Shown here piece after piece: positions 35,411 to 43,848 of a stretch of DNA of 64,000 bases. The translations under genes were made by a program, and so were the position numbers. The stretch is from Desulfovibrio sp. Fe33 (lineage in GTDB: Bacteria > Desulfobacterota > Desulfovibrionia > Desulfovibrionales > Desulfovibrionaceae): positions 1 to 64,000 of the forward strand of contig NZ_JAQKGU010000013.1 in the NCBI RefSeq assembly GCF_028532725.1, in the 5' to 3' direction. How positions within the stretch are numbered: position 1 is the stretch's first letter; every line of letters begins with the position of its first letter. The notes beneath the pieces were generated by a model. The model did no database searches and was not told where the DNA came from. It saw only the letters and a list, made by a program, of their open reading frames with translations.

Positions 35411-35626
35411 AGCATTTCGCCGAGTTGGCCCGGTGCGGGCACCGAGGCATGTGCTCCGGCTTGGAATGCCGTCTTCGTCCAGGCCGGAGGCCGGGGGATC
35501 GTGGGGAGGCTCGCGCGTCCATGACTCCGGCGCAAGCGTAACGCATGTCTCCGGACAGGGATGTTATAATCCGCGGGATTCGAACACTCCCCGAAGGGGC
35601 TCCTCTTCACCCGGAACATCGGGCTG
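35411..35626. other. Intergenic region between the pst promoter and moeA
   Basis: Beyond the Pho box the gap holds a hairpin ACTCCCCGAAGGGG near 35585 and a T-arm-like GATTCGAAC. It has no supported gene. The hairpin may end moeA transcription. Confidence 0.4.
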
Positions 35627-36838
35627 TCAGAATAGGGTTGTCAGTATTTCGGTTTCGTCGCCGGGGCTGACGGTCTGGCCGCTTTGCAGGACGGCGAGGC
35701 CATGGGCCAGGGCGAGCCCGTGCATGGGGGGCAGGGTTTTGCCGGCCAGCGGGGTGGCGGTCAGGGTGGAGCCTCGGACCGCGAGTTCGCATTGCACGAG
35801 CCACTCGGAACCGGCCCGCGCGTTGATGGATTGCGTGAAGCGGGCCATGCGGGGTTCGGGTTCGGGCAGGCCGAGCAATCGGTGGATAACCGGAAGGATG
35901 ACCGCGTGGAAACAGGCGTGCCCGGCGGCGGGAGGCCCGGGCAGGCCGAAGAGCAGGGTGTTGCCGCGCACGGCCGCGAACATGTTCCTGCCGGGTCGGA
36001 TGTCGATGCGTTTGAAGACCGGCGTGAAGCCGCTCTCCTTCGCCGCCTCGAAGGCGAAATCCCGTTCGCTGTTGCCGGTGCCGCCCGTGGTGGCCACGAT
36101 CTCGGGCAGGTCGTCCCGGGACAGGGCGTCCACCAGCCGGTCGCGATCGTCAGGGACCACCGACGTTCGCTCCACCTGCGCCCCCGCCGCCTCGAAGAGG
36201 CCCCGGAGCAGAACCAGGTTGTCCGCGGGGAATCGGGCCGTGCCGCTCAGGCTCTCGCCCGGTTTGGCCAGCTCGCTGCCGAGAGCCGTGAGCCGGACGC
36301 GCGGCCGGAGGCGGACCTGGATGGACTCGACCCGGGTCCGGGTCATGACCGCTGCACCCTGGGGCGTGACCAACGTCCCGGCCGGGGCGATCATCGTGCC
36401 CGCAGAAATTTCACCGCCCGCAGGGCGGACGTACCATCCTTCGCGCACGGGCTCGCGGACCAGTATGGCGCCAGCCAGCTCCTCCACATCCTCCTCGGCC
36501 AGCACAGCGTCCGCGCCGGGCGGGACAGGACCTCCGGTCAAGACCCGTACGGCCTTCCCGGCCTCGATGGGGGCAGGGGCCCTGGATTCGGCCCGGATGC
36601 ACCCGTTCACCTCCAGCCGCACCGGGGTCATGTCCCCGGCCTCGGCCACGTCCCGGCTGCGCACGGCGTACCCGTCGCGCACCGAGCAGGCCTGCTCGGG
36701 CACATCGCACAGGGCGGCCACGTCCAGGACCGAAGCCAGTCCGATCCCGTCCATGGGGGAAACGGCCGCTTTCCCGGCCGGGCGAGTGAGGCCGAGCAGC
36801 TTTCGGATGGCGTCCTTGCGGGAAATGGGTGTTTGCAT
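35627..36838 (-). CDS. moeA: Molybdopterin molybdenumtransferase MoeA
   Basis: This 403-residue enzyme inserts molybdate into adenylylated molybdopterin. It has the MoeA N-terminal pattern with SVRDGYAVRS, RVLTGGPVPPGADAV, the MoCF-binding TTGGTGNSERDFAF and C-terminal LFGLPGPPAA. ATG 36838 has AAGGGAGC upstream. It supplies Moco to enzymes such as the oxidoreductase at 43849. It is divergent from mobB across a hairpin repeat. Confidence 0.93.
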   Translation of the reverse strand: MQTPISRKDAIRKLLGLTRPAGKAAVSPMDGIGLASVLDVAALCDVPEQACSVRDGYAVRSRDVAEAGDMTPVRLEVNGCIRAESRAPAPIEAGKAVRVLTGGPVPPGADAVLAEEDVEELAGAILVREPVREGWYVRPAGGEISAGTMIAPAGTLVTPQGAAVMTRTRVESIQVRLRPRVRLTALGSELAKPGESLSGTARFPADNLVLLRGLFEAAGAQVERTSVVPDDRDRLVDALSRDDLPEIVATTGGTGNSERDFAFEAAKESGFTPVFKRIDIRPGRNMFAAVRGNTLLFGLPGPPAAGHACFHAVILPVIHRLLGLPEPEPRMARFTQSINARAGSEWLVQCELAVRGSTLTATPLAGKTLPPMHGLALAHGLAVLQSGQTVSPGDETEILTTLF

Positions 36839-36879
36839 GGGCTCCCTTGGGGTGTTTGCAGCTTTTATCCCATTCATAT

Positions 36880-37030
36880 GGGAACTGTTCCTTTAACTCC
36901 CTGAAGACGAAATCAGGCATTGAAAGCCGCTTTGCGGCAATGGTCGGGTGATTTCGCCTCCGGCGGGCAAGGGCTCACACCCTTGCATCCCCTGTATGCG
37001 CCTTCGGCGCGGCCTTTTTCCCGCTCCGCG
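36880..37030 (-). repeat. Interspersed modular hairpin repeat, copy 3 (inverted)
   Basis: The reverse complement matches copies 1 and 2: GAAAGCCGC-TTTGCGGCAATGG, GCCTCCGGCGGGCAAGGG, CCCTTGCATCCCCTGTATGCGCCTTCGGCGC. It lies in the divergent gap between moeA and mobB, unlike most copies, which lie at gene ends. Confidence 0.85.
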
Positions 37031-37213
37031 GCGGCCTGCCGCGAAAGCGGGGAGGTAAATATATCCCATTCATATTGGCACCCGGCCCATGGGTTGTAAA
37101 GGATTGCGCCCCTGGTTCCCTTTATATAAACTGAAAAGTATGGCTGTGCCGCGTCCGACCCCAATGGCGGGAGTCCGGGCGCGTTCCTGTATTTCAAAAC
37201 ATAGGGGCTTAAA
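37031..37213. promoter_or_regulatory. mobB upstream region
   Basis: It contains an AT-rich stretch and the weak ribosome site TAGGGG before ATG 37214. No clear Moco riboswitch or promoter pair is visible. Confidence 0.35.
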
Positions 37214-37753
37214 ATGACTCAGCATATATTCTGCATCATCGGCAAGAAAAAAGCCGGCAAAACCACGTTCCTGGAAAAACTTGTGCCCGAGTTGCAGAAG
37301 CTCGGCCTGACCGTGGGAGCCGTCAAGCACGACGCCCATACCTTCGAGATGGACGTGAAGGGCAAGGACTCCTGGCGGCTCAAGCAGGCCGGAGCCGAGA
37401 CCGTGGTTGTCTCCTCGCCCGAGCGTGTGGCCATGATCCAGTCCGTGGATCGGGAACGCTCCCTGGAGGAACTCGCCGAGACTTTGCTTGCCGACAAGGA
37501 TGTGGTCCTGGCTGAAGGATATTTCAATTCCGATCAGCCCAAGATCGAGGTCTTCCGCCAGGAGGCGCACGACCATCCCCTTTGCGGCCGGAACAACCAG
37601 CAGTCGAAGAAGCTCATCGCCATGGTCTCGAATCAGAGCGTGGCCGTGGATGTACCCAAGTTCGGCCTGGACGACGCTTCCGAGGTGGCGGTGCATATCG
37701 CCCGCAAGTATTACGGCTGGGTCTACAGCGGCATGTGGGCCACCCACGACTAG
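37214..37753 (+). CDS. mobB: Molybdopterin-guanine dinucleotide biosynthesis adaptor MobB
   Basis: This 179-residue P-loop protein has Walker A GKKKAGKTTF, the MobB VGAVKHDAHTFEMD segment and the VLAEGYF motif. It is a GTP-binding adaptor in MGD cofactor formation. With moeA it suggests active Mo/W enzyme maturation. It is convergent with the DUF116 gene, with a hairpin at the junction. Confidence 0.9.
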   Translation: MTQHIFCIIGKKKAGKTTFLEKLVPELQKLGLTVGAVKHDAHTFEMDVKGKDSWRLKQAGAETVVVSSPERVAMIQSVDRERSLEELAETLLADKDVVLAEGYFNSDQPKIEVFRQEAHDHPLCGRNNQQSKKLIAMVSNQSVAVDVPKFGLDDASEVAVHIARKYYGWVYSGMWATHD

Positions 37754-37779
37754 GGGGCGGCGTTACGCGTGAGGCGGCT

Positions 37780-37797
37780 GCCCGGTTACGACCGGGC
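37780..37797. terminator. Hairpin at the mobB/DUF116 junction
   Basis: GCCCGGT and ACCGGGC form a short stem that overlaps the DUF116 stop codon. A bidirectional terminator role is possible but unproven. Confidence 0.4.
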
Positions 37798-38625
37798 GGC
37801 CTCGCCCGTTGATATGGTCCGGCCGTCCTTGGCCTTGTCCGGATCGATGAAGCGGGCGAGCATTTTCTCGACGATGGGCAGGGATACGGTGGTGTCGAGG
37901 CAGGGGCCGTGCGGCCGTTCGTTGAGCACGCCGTATACGGGCAACGGGTAGGTGTCCTGGATGCCCGAGGAGAGGTCGCGGTGGCAGGCCACGGCGATTA
38001 TCAATTTCGGGCGGAGCTGGACGACGATGCGGCGGGCGATGGTTCCGCCTGTGGCGATGGCCAGGTTCACCCCGTACTTGTCGTGCAGATCGAGCAGCCC
38101 GGCCATGGAGCATTTGCCGCAGCGCACGCAGTTGTTGATGTCGTAGGTCAGCCGCCGGTCGCATTTGGAGTTCTGTAGGCAGTGCGGCATGAGCAGGAGG
38201 ATCTCGTTCGGCGCGTACCGCCTGGCCTCGGCCAGAACCAGGTCGTTGTTCACCGAGATGAACGAGAGCCTGATGAGTTCCTTTTCGATGCCGAACACCC
38301 GGCCCAGCAGGACCATGAGCGGCAGGAACAGCTTGATGGTCAGTCCTCGGAACCGGCGCGCGCCGGGCAGCGGCTTCTTGGTGATGATGTTCAGGAACAA
38401 TCCCCAATAGGCCACGCAGACCAGCCCGATGAGGCCCACGACCGCCGCGCCGAGCACCCATTTGGCGGATGGGTGGATGTTGTCCAGGCCGATGTAGGGC
38501 ACCAGCCAGAGCAGGCCCAGAAAAAGGCAAATGACCAGGCAGGCGATGCTGATCAGGCCGATGAAAAGGCGTTTGCGCGCCCGTCGGACGGACCGGGGCT
38601 GGTCCAGGGGTGTACCTATTTGCAT
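37786..38625 (-). CDS. DUF116 domain membrane protein
   Basis: This is a 279-residue protein. Two to three N-terminal membrane helices (about 20-115) are followed by a cytosolic Cys-rich DUF116 domain with MPHCLQNSKCDRR and NNCVRCGKCSMAGLLDL, which could bind a metal or iron-sulfur centre. Function is unknown. ATG 38625 overlaps the fmt stop by 10 bases, showing translational coupling. It is the last gene of the def-fmt operon. Confidence 0.88.
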   Translation of the reverse strand: MQIGTPLDQPRSVRRARKRLFIGLISIACLVICLFLGLLWLVPYIGLDNIHPSAKWVLGAAVVGLIGLVCVAYWGLFLNIITKKPLPGARRFRGLTIKLFLPLMVLLGRVFGIEKELIRLSFISVNNDLVLAEARRYAPNEILLLMPHCLQNSKCDRRLTYDINNCVRCGKCSMAGLLDLHDKYGVNLAIATGGTIARRIVVQLRPKLIIAVACHRDLSSGIQDTYPLPVYGVLNERPHGPCLDTTVSLPIVEKMLARFIDPDKAKDGRTISTGEAARS

Positions 38626-39620
38626 TCCTTCATGTATCCGCAGGTGAAGGCCGTGGCGTCCATGCCCTTCTTGCCTTGCGGCTTGACCTCGGGTGTCAGG
38701 TATACCTTGTCGGCGGTGACGATGGCCAGCTTTCCTTCCATTTCGCCCAGGATGGTGCCCGGGGCGACCTTGGGAGCGGACTCGTCGGAAATCTCGCCGG
38801 GCGTCACGTTGAGGCGCAGGGCTTTGCCTTCCGGGTTGGTCCAGTCGAAGAACGCGCCGGGCCACGGATACATGGCGCGGATGCGGTTGTGGATATCCTC
38901 GGCGGGACGGTTCCAGTCTATTTCGCCTTCCTTTTTCTCCAGCTTCTTCGCATAGGTGGCCAGCGAATCATCCTGGGGCTTCAGGTCGTAAGCTCCGGTC
39001 TGGAGTCGGGCGAGAGCCTCGCAAATGCAGATGCCGCCCAACTTCGCCAGTTCGTCGTGAATGGTTCCGGCGTGGTCGTTGTGGCCGATGCGCAGGGCGC
39101 GTTGGACCATGACCGGCCCGGTGTCCAGCCCGGCCTCCATCTTCATGATCGAGATGCCGGTGACCACGTCGCCGTTTTCGACGGCCCGCTGGATCGGGGC
39201 CGCGCCGCGCCAGCGGGGCAGCAGCGATGCGTGGATGTTCAGGGGCAGCACGGCCGGGATGTCGAGCACCGCCTGGGGCAGGATCAGCCCGTAGGCCGCC
39301 ACCACCAGCAGGTCCGGCTTCAGGGCGGCCAGTTCGTCGATATCGGCCTGGTCCTTGAAATTCACCGGCTGGAGCACGGGGATATCGTGCTCCAAGGCCA
39401 CCTGCTTGACCGGCGAGGGCTTGCACTGGCGTCCGCGTCCGCATGGCCTGTCCGGCTGGGTGTACACGGCGACAATGTCGGCCGCGTCGAATTTGAGCAG
39501 AATTTCCAGGGCTTCGGCGGCGAAGTCCGGGGTGCCCATGAAAACCACGCGAAGGGGCTTCAGGTTTACCGCGCCCCAGGATTCGGGCGTGCCCTGGTTG
39601 GAACCGGCTATCTCTTCCAT
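38616..39620 (-). CDS. fmt: Methionyl-tRNA formyltransferase
   Basis: This 334-residue enzyme formylates initiator Met-tRNA with 10-formyl-THF. Motifs: RVVFMGTPDFAAEALE, the catalytic region NIHASLLPRWRGAAPIQ with a conserved His/Asp, SIMKMEAGLDTGPV. The C-terminal OB domain is complete. The ATG at 39620 gives a 19-residue extension before the family's usual start. It overlaps the def stop by 13 bases. It works with def in N-terminal formyl-Met processing. Confidence 0.95.
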   Translation of the reverse strand: MEEIAGSNQGTPESWGAVNLKPLRVVFMGTPDFAAEALEILLKFDAADIVAVYTQPDRPCGRGRQCKPSPVKQVALEHDIPVLQPVNFKDQADIDELAALKPDLLVVAAYGLILPQAVLDIPAVLPLNIHASLLPRWRGAAPIQRAVENGDVVTGISIMKMEAGLDTGPVMVQRALRIGHNDHAGTIHDELAKLGGICICEALARLQTGAYDLKPQDDSLATYAKKLEKKEGEIDWNRPAEDIHNRIRAMYPWPGAFFDWTNPEGKALRLNVTPGEISDESAPKVAPGTILGEMEGKLAIVTADKVYLTPEVKPQGKKGMDATAFTCGYMKECK

Positions 39621-40105
39621 CTCGCGGCCTTCTTGCGGTACATGGCTTTTTTCAGGCGGCCCGCGCGGTCGGCCAGGGTCACGCCGTCCAGATGATCGAT
39701 CTCATGCTGGAGGATGATGGCCAGGAGGCCGTCCGCGTCCAGGCTGATTTCCTCGCCTTCGCGGCCCAGGGCCTTGACCTTGACCCGTTGGCGGCGTTTG
39801 ACCGTGATGTTGAACTCGGGGCAGCTCAGGCAGCCTTCCTCGGACTCCACTTCACCGTCGGAATCGATGATTTCGGGGTTGATGAGGACGCGCAGATCGC
39901 CCCTTTCCTTGGGACCGGTCTGGTCCACGCAGATGAGCCGGATGGACTTGTCCACCTGCGGCGCGGCCAGCCCCACTCCGTCGGATTCGTACATGGTTTC
40001 CACCATGTTTTCGATGAGTTCCTGGAGCTCGGGGGTGATTTCGCCGACGGGTTCGGCCTTGGCGGCCAGGACGTCGTCAGGCCAGGTACATATTTCCAAT
40101 TTCAT
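39608..40105 (-). CDS. def: Peptide deformylase
   Basis: This 165-residue metalloenzyme removes formyl groups from nascent proteins. All three motifs are present: GVGLAAPQV, EGCLSCPE and the metal site QHEIDHLDG. ATG 40105 has GGAGG nine bases upstream; the longer frame to 40171 lacks support. It is the first gene of a tightly overlapping def-fmt-DUF116 unit. Confidence 0.95.
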   Translation of the reverse strand: MKLEICTWPDDVLAAKAEPVGEITPELQELIENMVETMYESDGVGLAAPQVDKSIRLICVDQTGPKERGDLRVLINPEIIDSDGEVESEEGCLSCPEFNITVKRRQRVKVKALGREGEEISLDADGLLAIILQHEIDHLDGVTLADRAGRLKKAMYRKKAARWKR

Positions 40106-40390
40106 TATTCTTGCCTCCGGCGGCCGGGATAAGGAAGAGAAATCCGTCGGTAAGTGGCGTTGTCGCGCCATCTTTGGGAATATCCGTCCCCGTGTGCCCT
40201 TATTGTTATCCTTTACGCCGCGGGAACGGACGCGGGGCGTTCGCTTCGTGTTGCGGCGTATGGGTACTGACTCTTAACTTAATAAGTACGGAAATTCAAA
40301 AGGCCAGTCCTCTGGGAAAACAGGCCGGATTCCGGACCGCTCCGCGGGCGTAGGCCCGCGAACCGGTGATATGCGTTGAAGAAGGGAGCG

Positions 40391-40423
40391 CGGGAGGGAA
40401 ACCTTTCGACAGGTTCCCTCCCG
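40391..40423 (-). terminator. Terminator of aspS
   Basis: A long stem (CGGGAGGGAA-ACCT with AGGTTCCCTCCCG, one bulged A) lies within 45 bases of the aspS stop. Confidence 0.75.
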
Positions 40424-40432
40424 CCTCTTCCA

Positions 40433-42253
40433 TTATTCTTCTTTTTTCTTCTCGCGCAGGCGGATGCCGAGTTCGCGGAGCTGCTTGCTGGGCACGGCGG
40501 ACGGAGCTTCGGTCATGAGGCAGGTGGCCTTCTGGGTCTTGGGGAAGGCGATGACGTCACGAATGGACTTGGACCCGGTCAGGATCATGACCAGCCTGTC
40601 CAGACCGAAGGCGATGCCGCCGTGCGGCGGCGCGCCGAACTTGAGGGCGTCCATGAGGAAGCCGAACTTGTCGCGGGCCTCCTCCTCGTTGATGCCCAGG
40701 GCGGAGAACATGGCCTGCTGCTGCTCCTCGGTGTGGATGCGGATGGAGCCGCCGCCGACCTCGAAGCCGTTCATGACCAGGTCGTAGGCTCGCGCGATGG
40801 CCTGAGCCGGGTCTTCCTTGAGAATCTGCATCTGCTCGGGACGGGCCGAGGTGAAGGGATGGTGCCGGGCGATGAAACGCTTCTCGTCGGGGTCCCATTC
40901 GAGCAGCGGGAAGTCGGTGATCCAGACGGGCTTGAATTCGCCCTCCTTGATGAGGCCGAACCGCTTGCCCAGTTCGCAGCGCAGGTTGCCGAGCGCGGCG
41001 TTGGCGATATCTGCCGGACCGGCCTGGAAGAAGAGAATGTCGCCGGGCTTGCAGCCGGTGCGCTCACGCAGCTCGTTGATCTCTTCCTCGGAGAAGAACT
41101 TGACGATGGGGGACTGCCACTCGCCGTCCTCCTTGACCTTGATCCAGGCGAGGCCCTTGGAGCCGTAAATCTCGACGAACTTGGTGTATTCGTCGATCTC
41201 CTTGCGGGACAGCTCGGCCCCGCCGGGCACGACCATTACCTTGACCAGTTCGGAGGAGGCGAAGACCTTGAAGCCGGAGCCCTTGAAAACGTCGGTGATG
41301 TCGATGTGCTTGAGCTCGAAGCGGAGGTCCGGCTTGTCCACGCCGTAGTCGCGCATGGCGTCGGCGAAGGTCATGCGGGGGAACCTGTCGGGCAGGGCCA
41401 CGCCGATGGTTTCCTTGAACAGCGTCCGGACCATGCCTTCGGCCATGTCCTGGATCAGCGCCTCGTCCACGAAGGACATTTCGATGTCGATCTGGGTGAA
41501 TTCGGGCTGGCGGTCTGCGCGCAGGTCCTCGTCGCGGAAGCATTTGACGATCTGGAAATAGCGGTCCATGCCCGAGACCATGAGCATCTGCTTGAACAGC
41601 TGCGGGGACTGGGGCAGGGCGTAGAACTCGCCCTGGTTGACCCGGGAAGGCACCAGGAAGTCGCGCGCGCCCTCGGGGGTGGACTTGGTCAGCACCGGGG
41701 TTTCCACTTCGAGGAAGCCGAGGCCGTCCAGGTAGCGGCGCACGGACTGCGCGGCCTTGTTGCGGATGATGAAATTCCGGGCCAAGGAGGGGCGGCGGAG
41801 GTCCAGGAAGCGGTACTTGAGCCGCAGGTTCTCGGAAACCTCTACGCGGTCCTCAATGGGGAAGGGCGGAGTTTCCGAGGTGTTGAGCAGCTTGTACTCG
41901 GAGACCTCGATCTCGATTTCGCCGGTGATCATGTTCGGGTTGGCCATGCCTTCGGGGCGCGGGCGGACCCTGCCCTTGACCGCCACCACGTATTCGGGGC
42001 GGATGGCGTGGGCGCGCTCGTGCACTTCGGCGTTGTCCTCGGGGTTGAAGACCACCTGGGTCAGGCCCTCGCGGTCGCGCAGGTCCAGGAAAATCAGCCC
42101 GCCGTGATCGCGGCGGAACTGGACCCAGCCCATGAGGCAGACCTCTTCGTCCATGTTGGCGGAGGTCAGCTCGTTGTTGTGGTGCGTACGCCGCCAGCCC
42201 GCGAGGTCTTCAATGACGCGGTACTCGTCGTAATCTCTCTCTTGCTCGGACAT
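40433..42253 (-). CDS. aspS: Aspartyl-tRNA synthetase (probably non-discriminating)
   Basis: This is a 606-residue class II synthetase. It has the N-terminal anticodon OB fold (VQFRRDHGGLIFLDLRDREG), motif 2 region CFRDEDLRADRQPEFTQID and motif 3 GGIAFGLDRLVM. The bacterial GAD insertion is present. The His in RRDHGG sits where discriminating E. coli AspRS has Leu. Non-discriminating enzymes have this His and also charge tRNA-Asn for GatCAB. That is inference. It sits downstream of hisS across a short repeat. Confidence 0.95.
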   Translation of the reverse strand: MSEQERDYDEYRVIEDLAGWRRTHHNNELTSANMDEEVCLMGWVQFRRDHGGLIFLDLRDREGLTQVVFNPEDNAEVHERAHAIRPEYVVAVKGRVRPRPEGMANPNMITGEIEIEVSEYKLLNTSETPPFPIEDRVEVSENLRLKYRFLDLRRPSLARNFIIRNKAAQSVRRYLDGLGFLEVETPVLTKSTPEGARDFLVPSRVNQGEFYALPQSPQLFKQMLMVSGMDRYFQIVKCFRDEDLRADRQPEFTQIDIEMSFVDEALIQDMAEGMVRTLFKETIGVALPDRFPRMTFADAMRDYGVDKPDLRFELKHIDITDVFKGSGFKVFASSELVKVMVVPGGAELSRKEIDEYTKFVEIYGSKGLAWIKVKEDGEWQSPIVKFFSEEEINELRERTGCKPGDILFFQAGPADIANAALGNLRCELGKRFGLIKEGEFKPVWITDFPLLEWDPDEKRFIARHHPFTSARPEQMQILKEDPAQAIARAYDLVMNGFEVGGGSIRIHTEEQQQAMFSALGINEEEARDKFGFLMDALKFGAPPHGGIAFGLDRLVMILTGSKSIRDVIAFPKTQKATCLMTEAPSAVPSKQLRELGIRLREKKKEE

Positions 42254-42279
42254 TGTCTCTCCGGTATCTCGTATTTAGT

Positions 42280-42395
42280 GCCCTTGGCGGCCCTGCGCAG
42301 GGTGCCTCCGGCTGCCCAAGAACCCTTTTGAAGAAGTTTTCTCAGGAATCTCTCAAACTTTTTATCGCGCCTGCGGCGGGGATCGTCGACCGCGT
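42280..42395. repeat. Intergenic palindrome cluster (repeat copy, second type)
   Basis: It shares CCCAAGAACCCTTTTGAAG...CTCTCAAACTTTTTAT with the element at 25984-26120, though the palindromes are degraded. It separates aspS from hisS. Confidence 0.6.
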
Positions 42396-42424
42396 CGTGA
42401 CGGTCTTTGCCCCTCCGCTTTTCT

Positions 42425-43666
42425 CTACAAACTCGCCAGGTACAGCGCCCGGTCCAGGGTTTCCTGTTCCCGGTTTCCAGCCATGTCCTTGATGGTGATG
42501 GTGTTGTCCGCCAGCTCGCTGCCGCCCAGGATCAGGCAGGTCCGCGCTCCGGACTTGTTGGCCGCGCGCATCCGGGATTTCATGGAACCGCCGGCGAAGC
42601 TGACCTCGCCGCGCAGCCCCTTGGCGCGCAGGGTCTGGGCGAAGAGCATGGCCTCGTTGGCCGCTTCGCCGTCCACCACGGCCAGATAGAAGTCCGGCGC
42701 TTCGGGTTCGATGTCGCCGAGCAGCAGGGCGAGGCGCTCCATGCCGCAGGCGAAGCCCGAGCCGGGGCAGTCCGGGCCGTCCAGGCTCTTTATCAGGCCG
42801 TCGTACCGGCCGCCGCCCGCCACGGAGGTCTGGGAGCCGATGTCGTTGCTGGTCACTTCGAAGCAGGTGCGCACGTAATAGTCCAGGCCGCGCACCAGGC
42901 GGGGGTTCAGGGCGTAGGTCACGCCCGCTCCGTCCAGCACGGCGCGGACATCGGCGAAGTGGGCCTCGCAGTCCGGGCAGAGGTGGTCGGTTATGACCGG
43001 GGCGTCCTGGACCAGCTCCTTGCAGGCGGGCACCTTGCAGTCGAGCACGCGCAGGGGGTTGGTCTCCATGCGGCGTTGGCAGTCCTCGCAGAAATTCGCC
43101 TTGTCCTTGGACTTGTAGTAGTCGACCAGGGCCTGCTTGTAGGCCGGGCGGCATTCATGGCAGCCCAGGGAGTTCAGCTCCACGGTCAGGTCCTTGAGGC
43201 CGATGCGGTGCAGGAACGTGGTCAGCATGAGGATCAGTTCGGCGTCGGCCTGGGGCTCGTCCGCCCCGAATACCTCGGCGTTGATCTGGTGGAACTGGCG
43301 CTGGCGGCCCTTCTGCGGGCGCTCATAGCGGAACATGGGGCCGAAAGTGAAGAATTTCGAAACATTGCCCGGCTGATGGGTCTTGGATTCGATGAACGCG
43401 CGGACCACTCCGGCGGTGGCTTCGGGCCGCATGGTCAGGGAGCGGTCCTTGCGGTCCGGGAAGGTGAACATCTCCTTGCCGACCACGTCGGTGTCTTCGC
43501 CGATGGATTTCTGGAACAACTCGGTCTTTTCCAGGATGGGCGTGCGCAGCTCGCCGAAGCCGTATCGCGAGAAGATTTCCCGGGCGCAGGCTTCCATGAA
43601 AGTGTACTTGGCGGCCTCTGTCGGGAAAAGGTCTGCGAACCCTTTTATTTTTTGTACTTTCGCCAT
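42425..43666 (-). CDS. hisS: Histidyl-tRNA synthetase
   Basis: This is a 413-residue class II synthetase. Motif 2 GPMFRYERPQKGRQRQFHQ, the histidine-binding LNPRLVRGLDYYVRTCFEV and motif 3-like GGGRYDGL / GFACGMERL are present, followed by the anticodon domain. It lies upstream of aspS on the same strand, a common synteny. A possible GntR-type operator lies upstream. Confidence 0.95.
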   Translation of the reverse strand: MAKVQKIKGFADLFPTEAAKYTFMEACAREIFSRYGFGELRTPILEKTELFQKSIGEDTDVVGKEMFTFPDRKDRSLTMRPEATAGVVRAFIESKTHQPGNVSKFFTFGPMFRYERPQKGRQRQFHQINAEVFGADEPQADAELILMLTTFLHRIGLKDLTVELNSLGCHECRPAYKQALVDYYKSKDKANFCEDCQRRMETNPLRVLDCKVPACKELVQDAPVITDHLCPDCEAHFADVRAVLDGAGVTYALNPRLVRGLDYYVRTCFEVTSNDIGSQTSVAGGGRYDGLIKSLDGPDCPGSGFACGMERLALLLGDIEPEAPDFYLAVVDGEAANEAMLFAQTLRAKGLRGEVSFAGGSMKSRMRAANKSGARTCLILGGSELADNTITIKDMAGNREQETLDRALYLASL

Positions 43667-43848
43667 TTCGCGTTCAATATCCTTATAAATGATCGGGTCT
43701 GTGGAACCGAATCTGGTTAGACCATACGGACCGGATTGTCAAAAAGAGAGTGGGCGGCGGACCGCCTGCGGCCGGGGGCGGGCGATGCGTCCTTTTGATT
43801 TGACCCGGCCCGGCAAATCCTCCAAGCTTGGAGCCAGGGGGATAGCGT
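43667..43848. promoter_or_regulatory. Divergent region hisS / molybdopterin oxidoreductase
   Basis: This gap holds both promoters. TGGTTAGACCA (43714-43724) fits the TNGTNNNACNA pattern of FadR-type GntR operators, flanked by imperfect AATC...GATT arms. No GntR gene is nearby. Confidence 0.4.

Noticed and set aside
35565-35600. tRNA-like T-arm (GATTCGAAC) near the moeA terminator
   Set aside because: The flanking bases do not form the T-stem, and no acceptor or anticodon arm is found on either strand.
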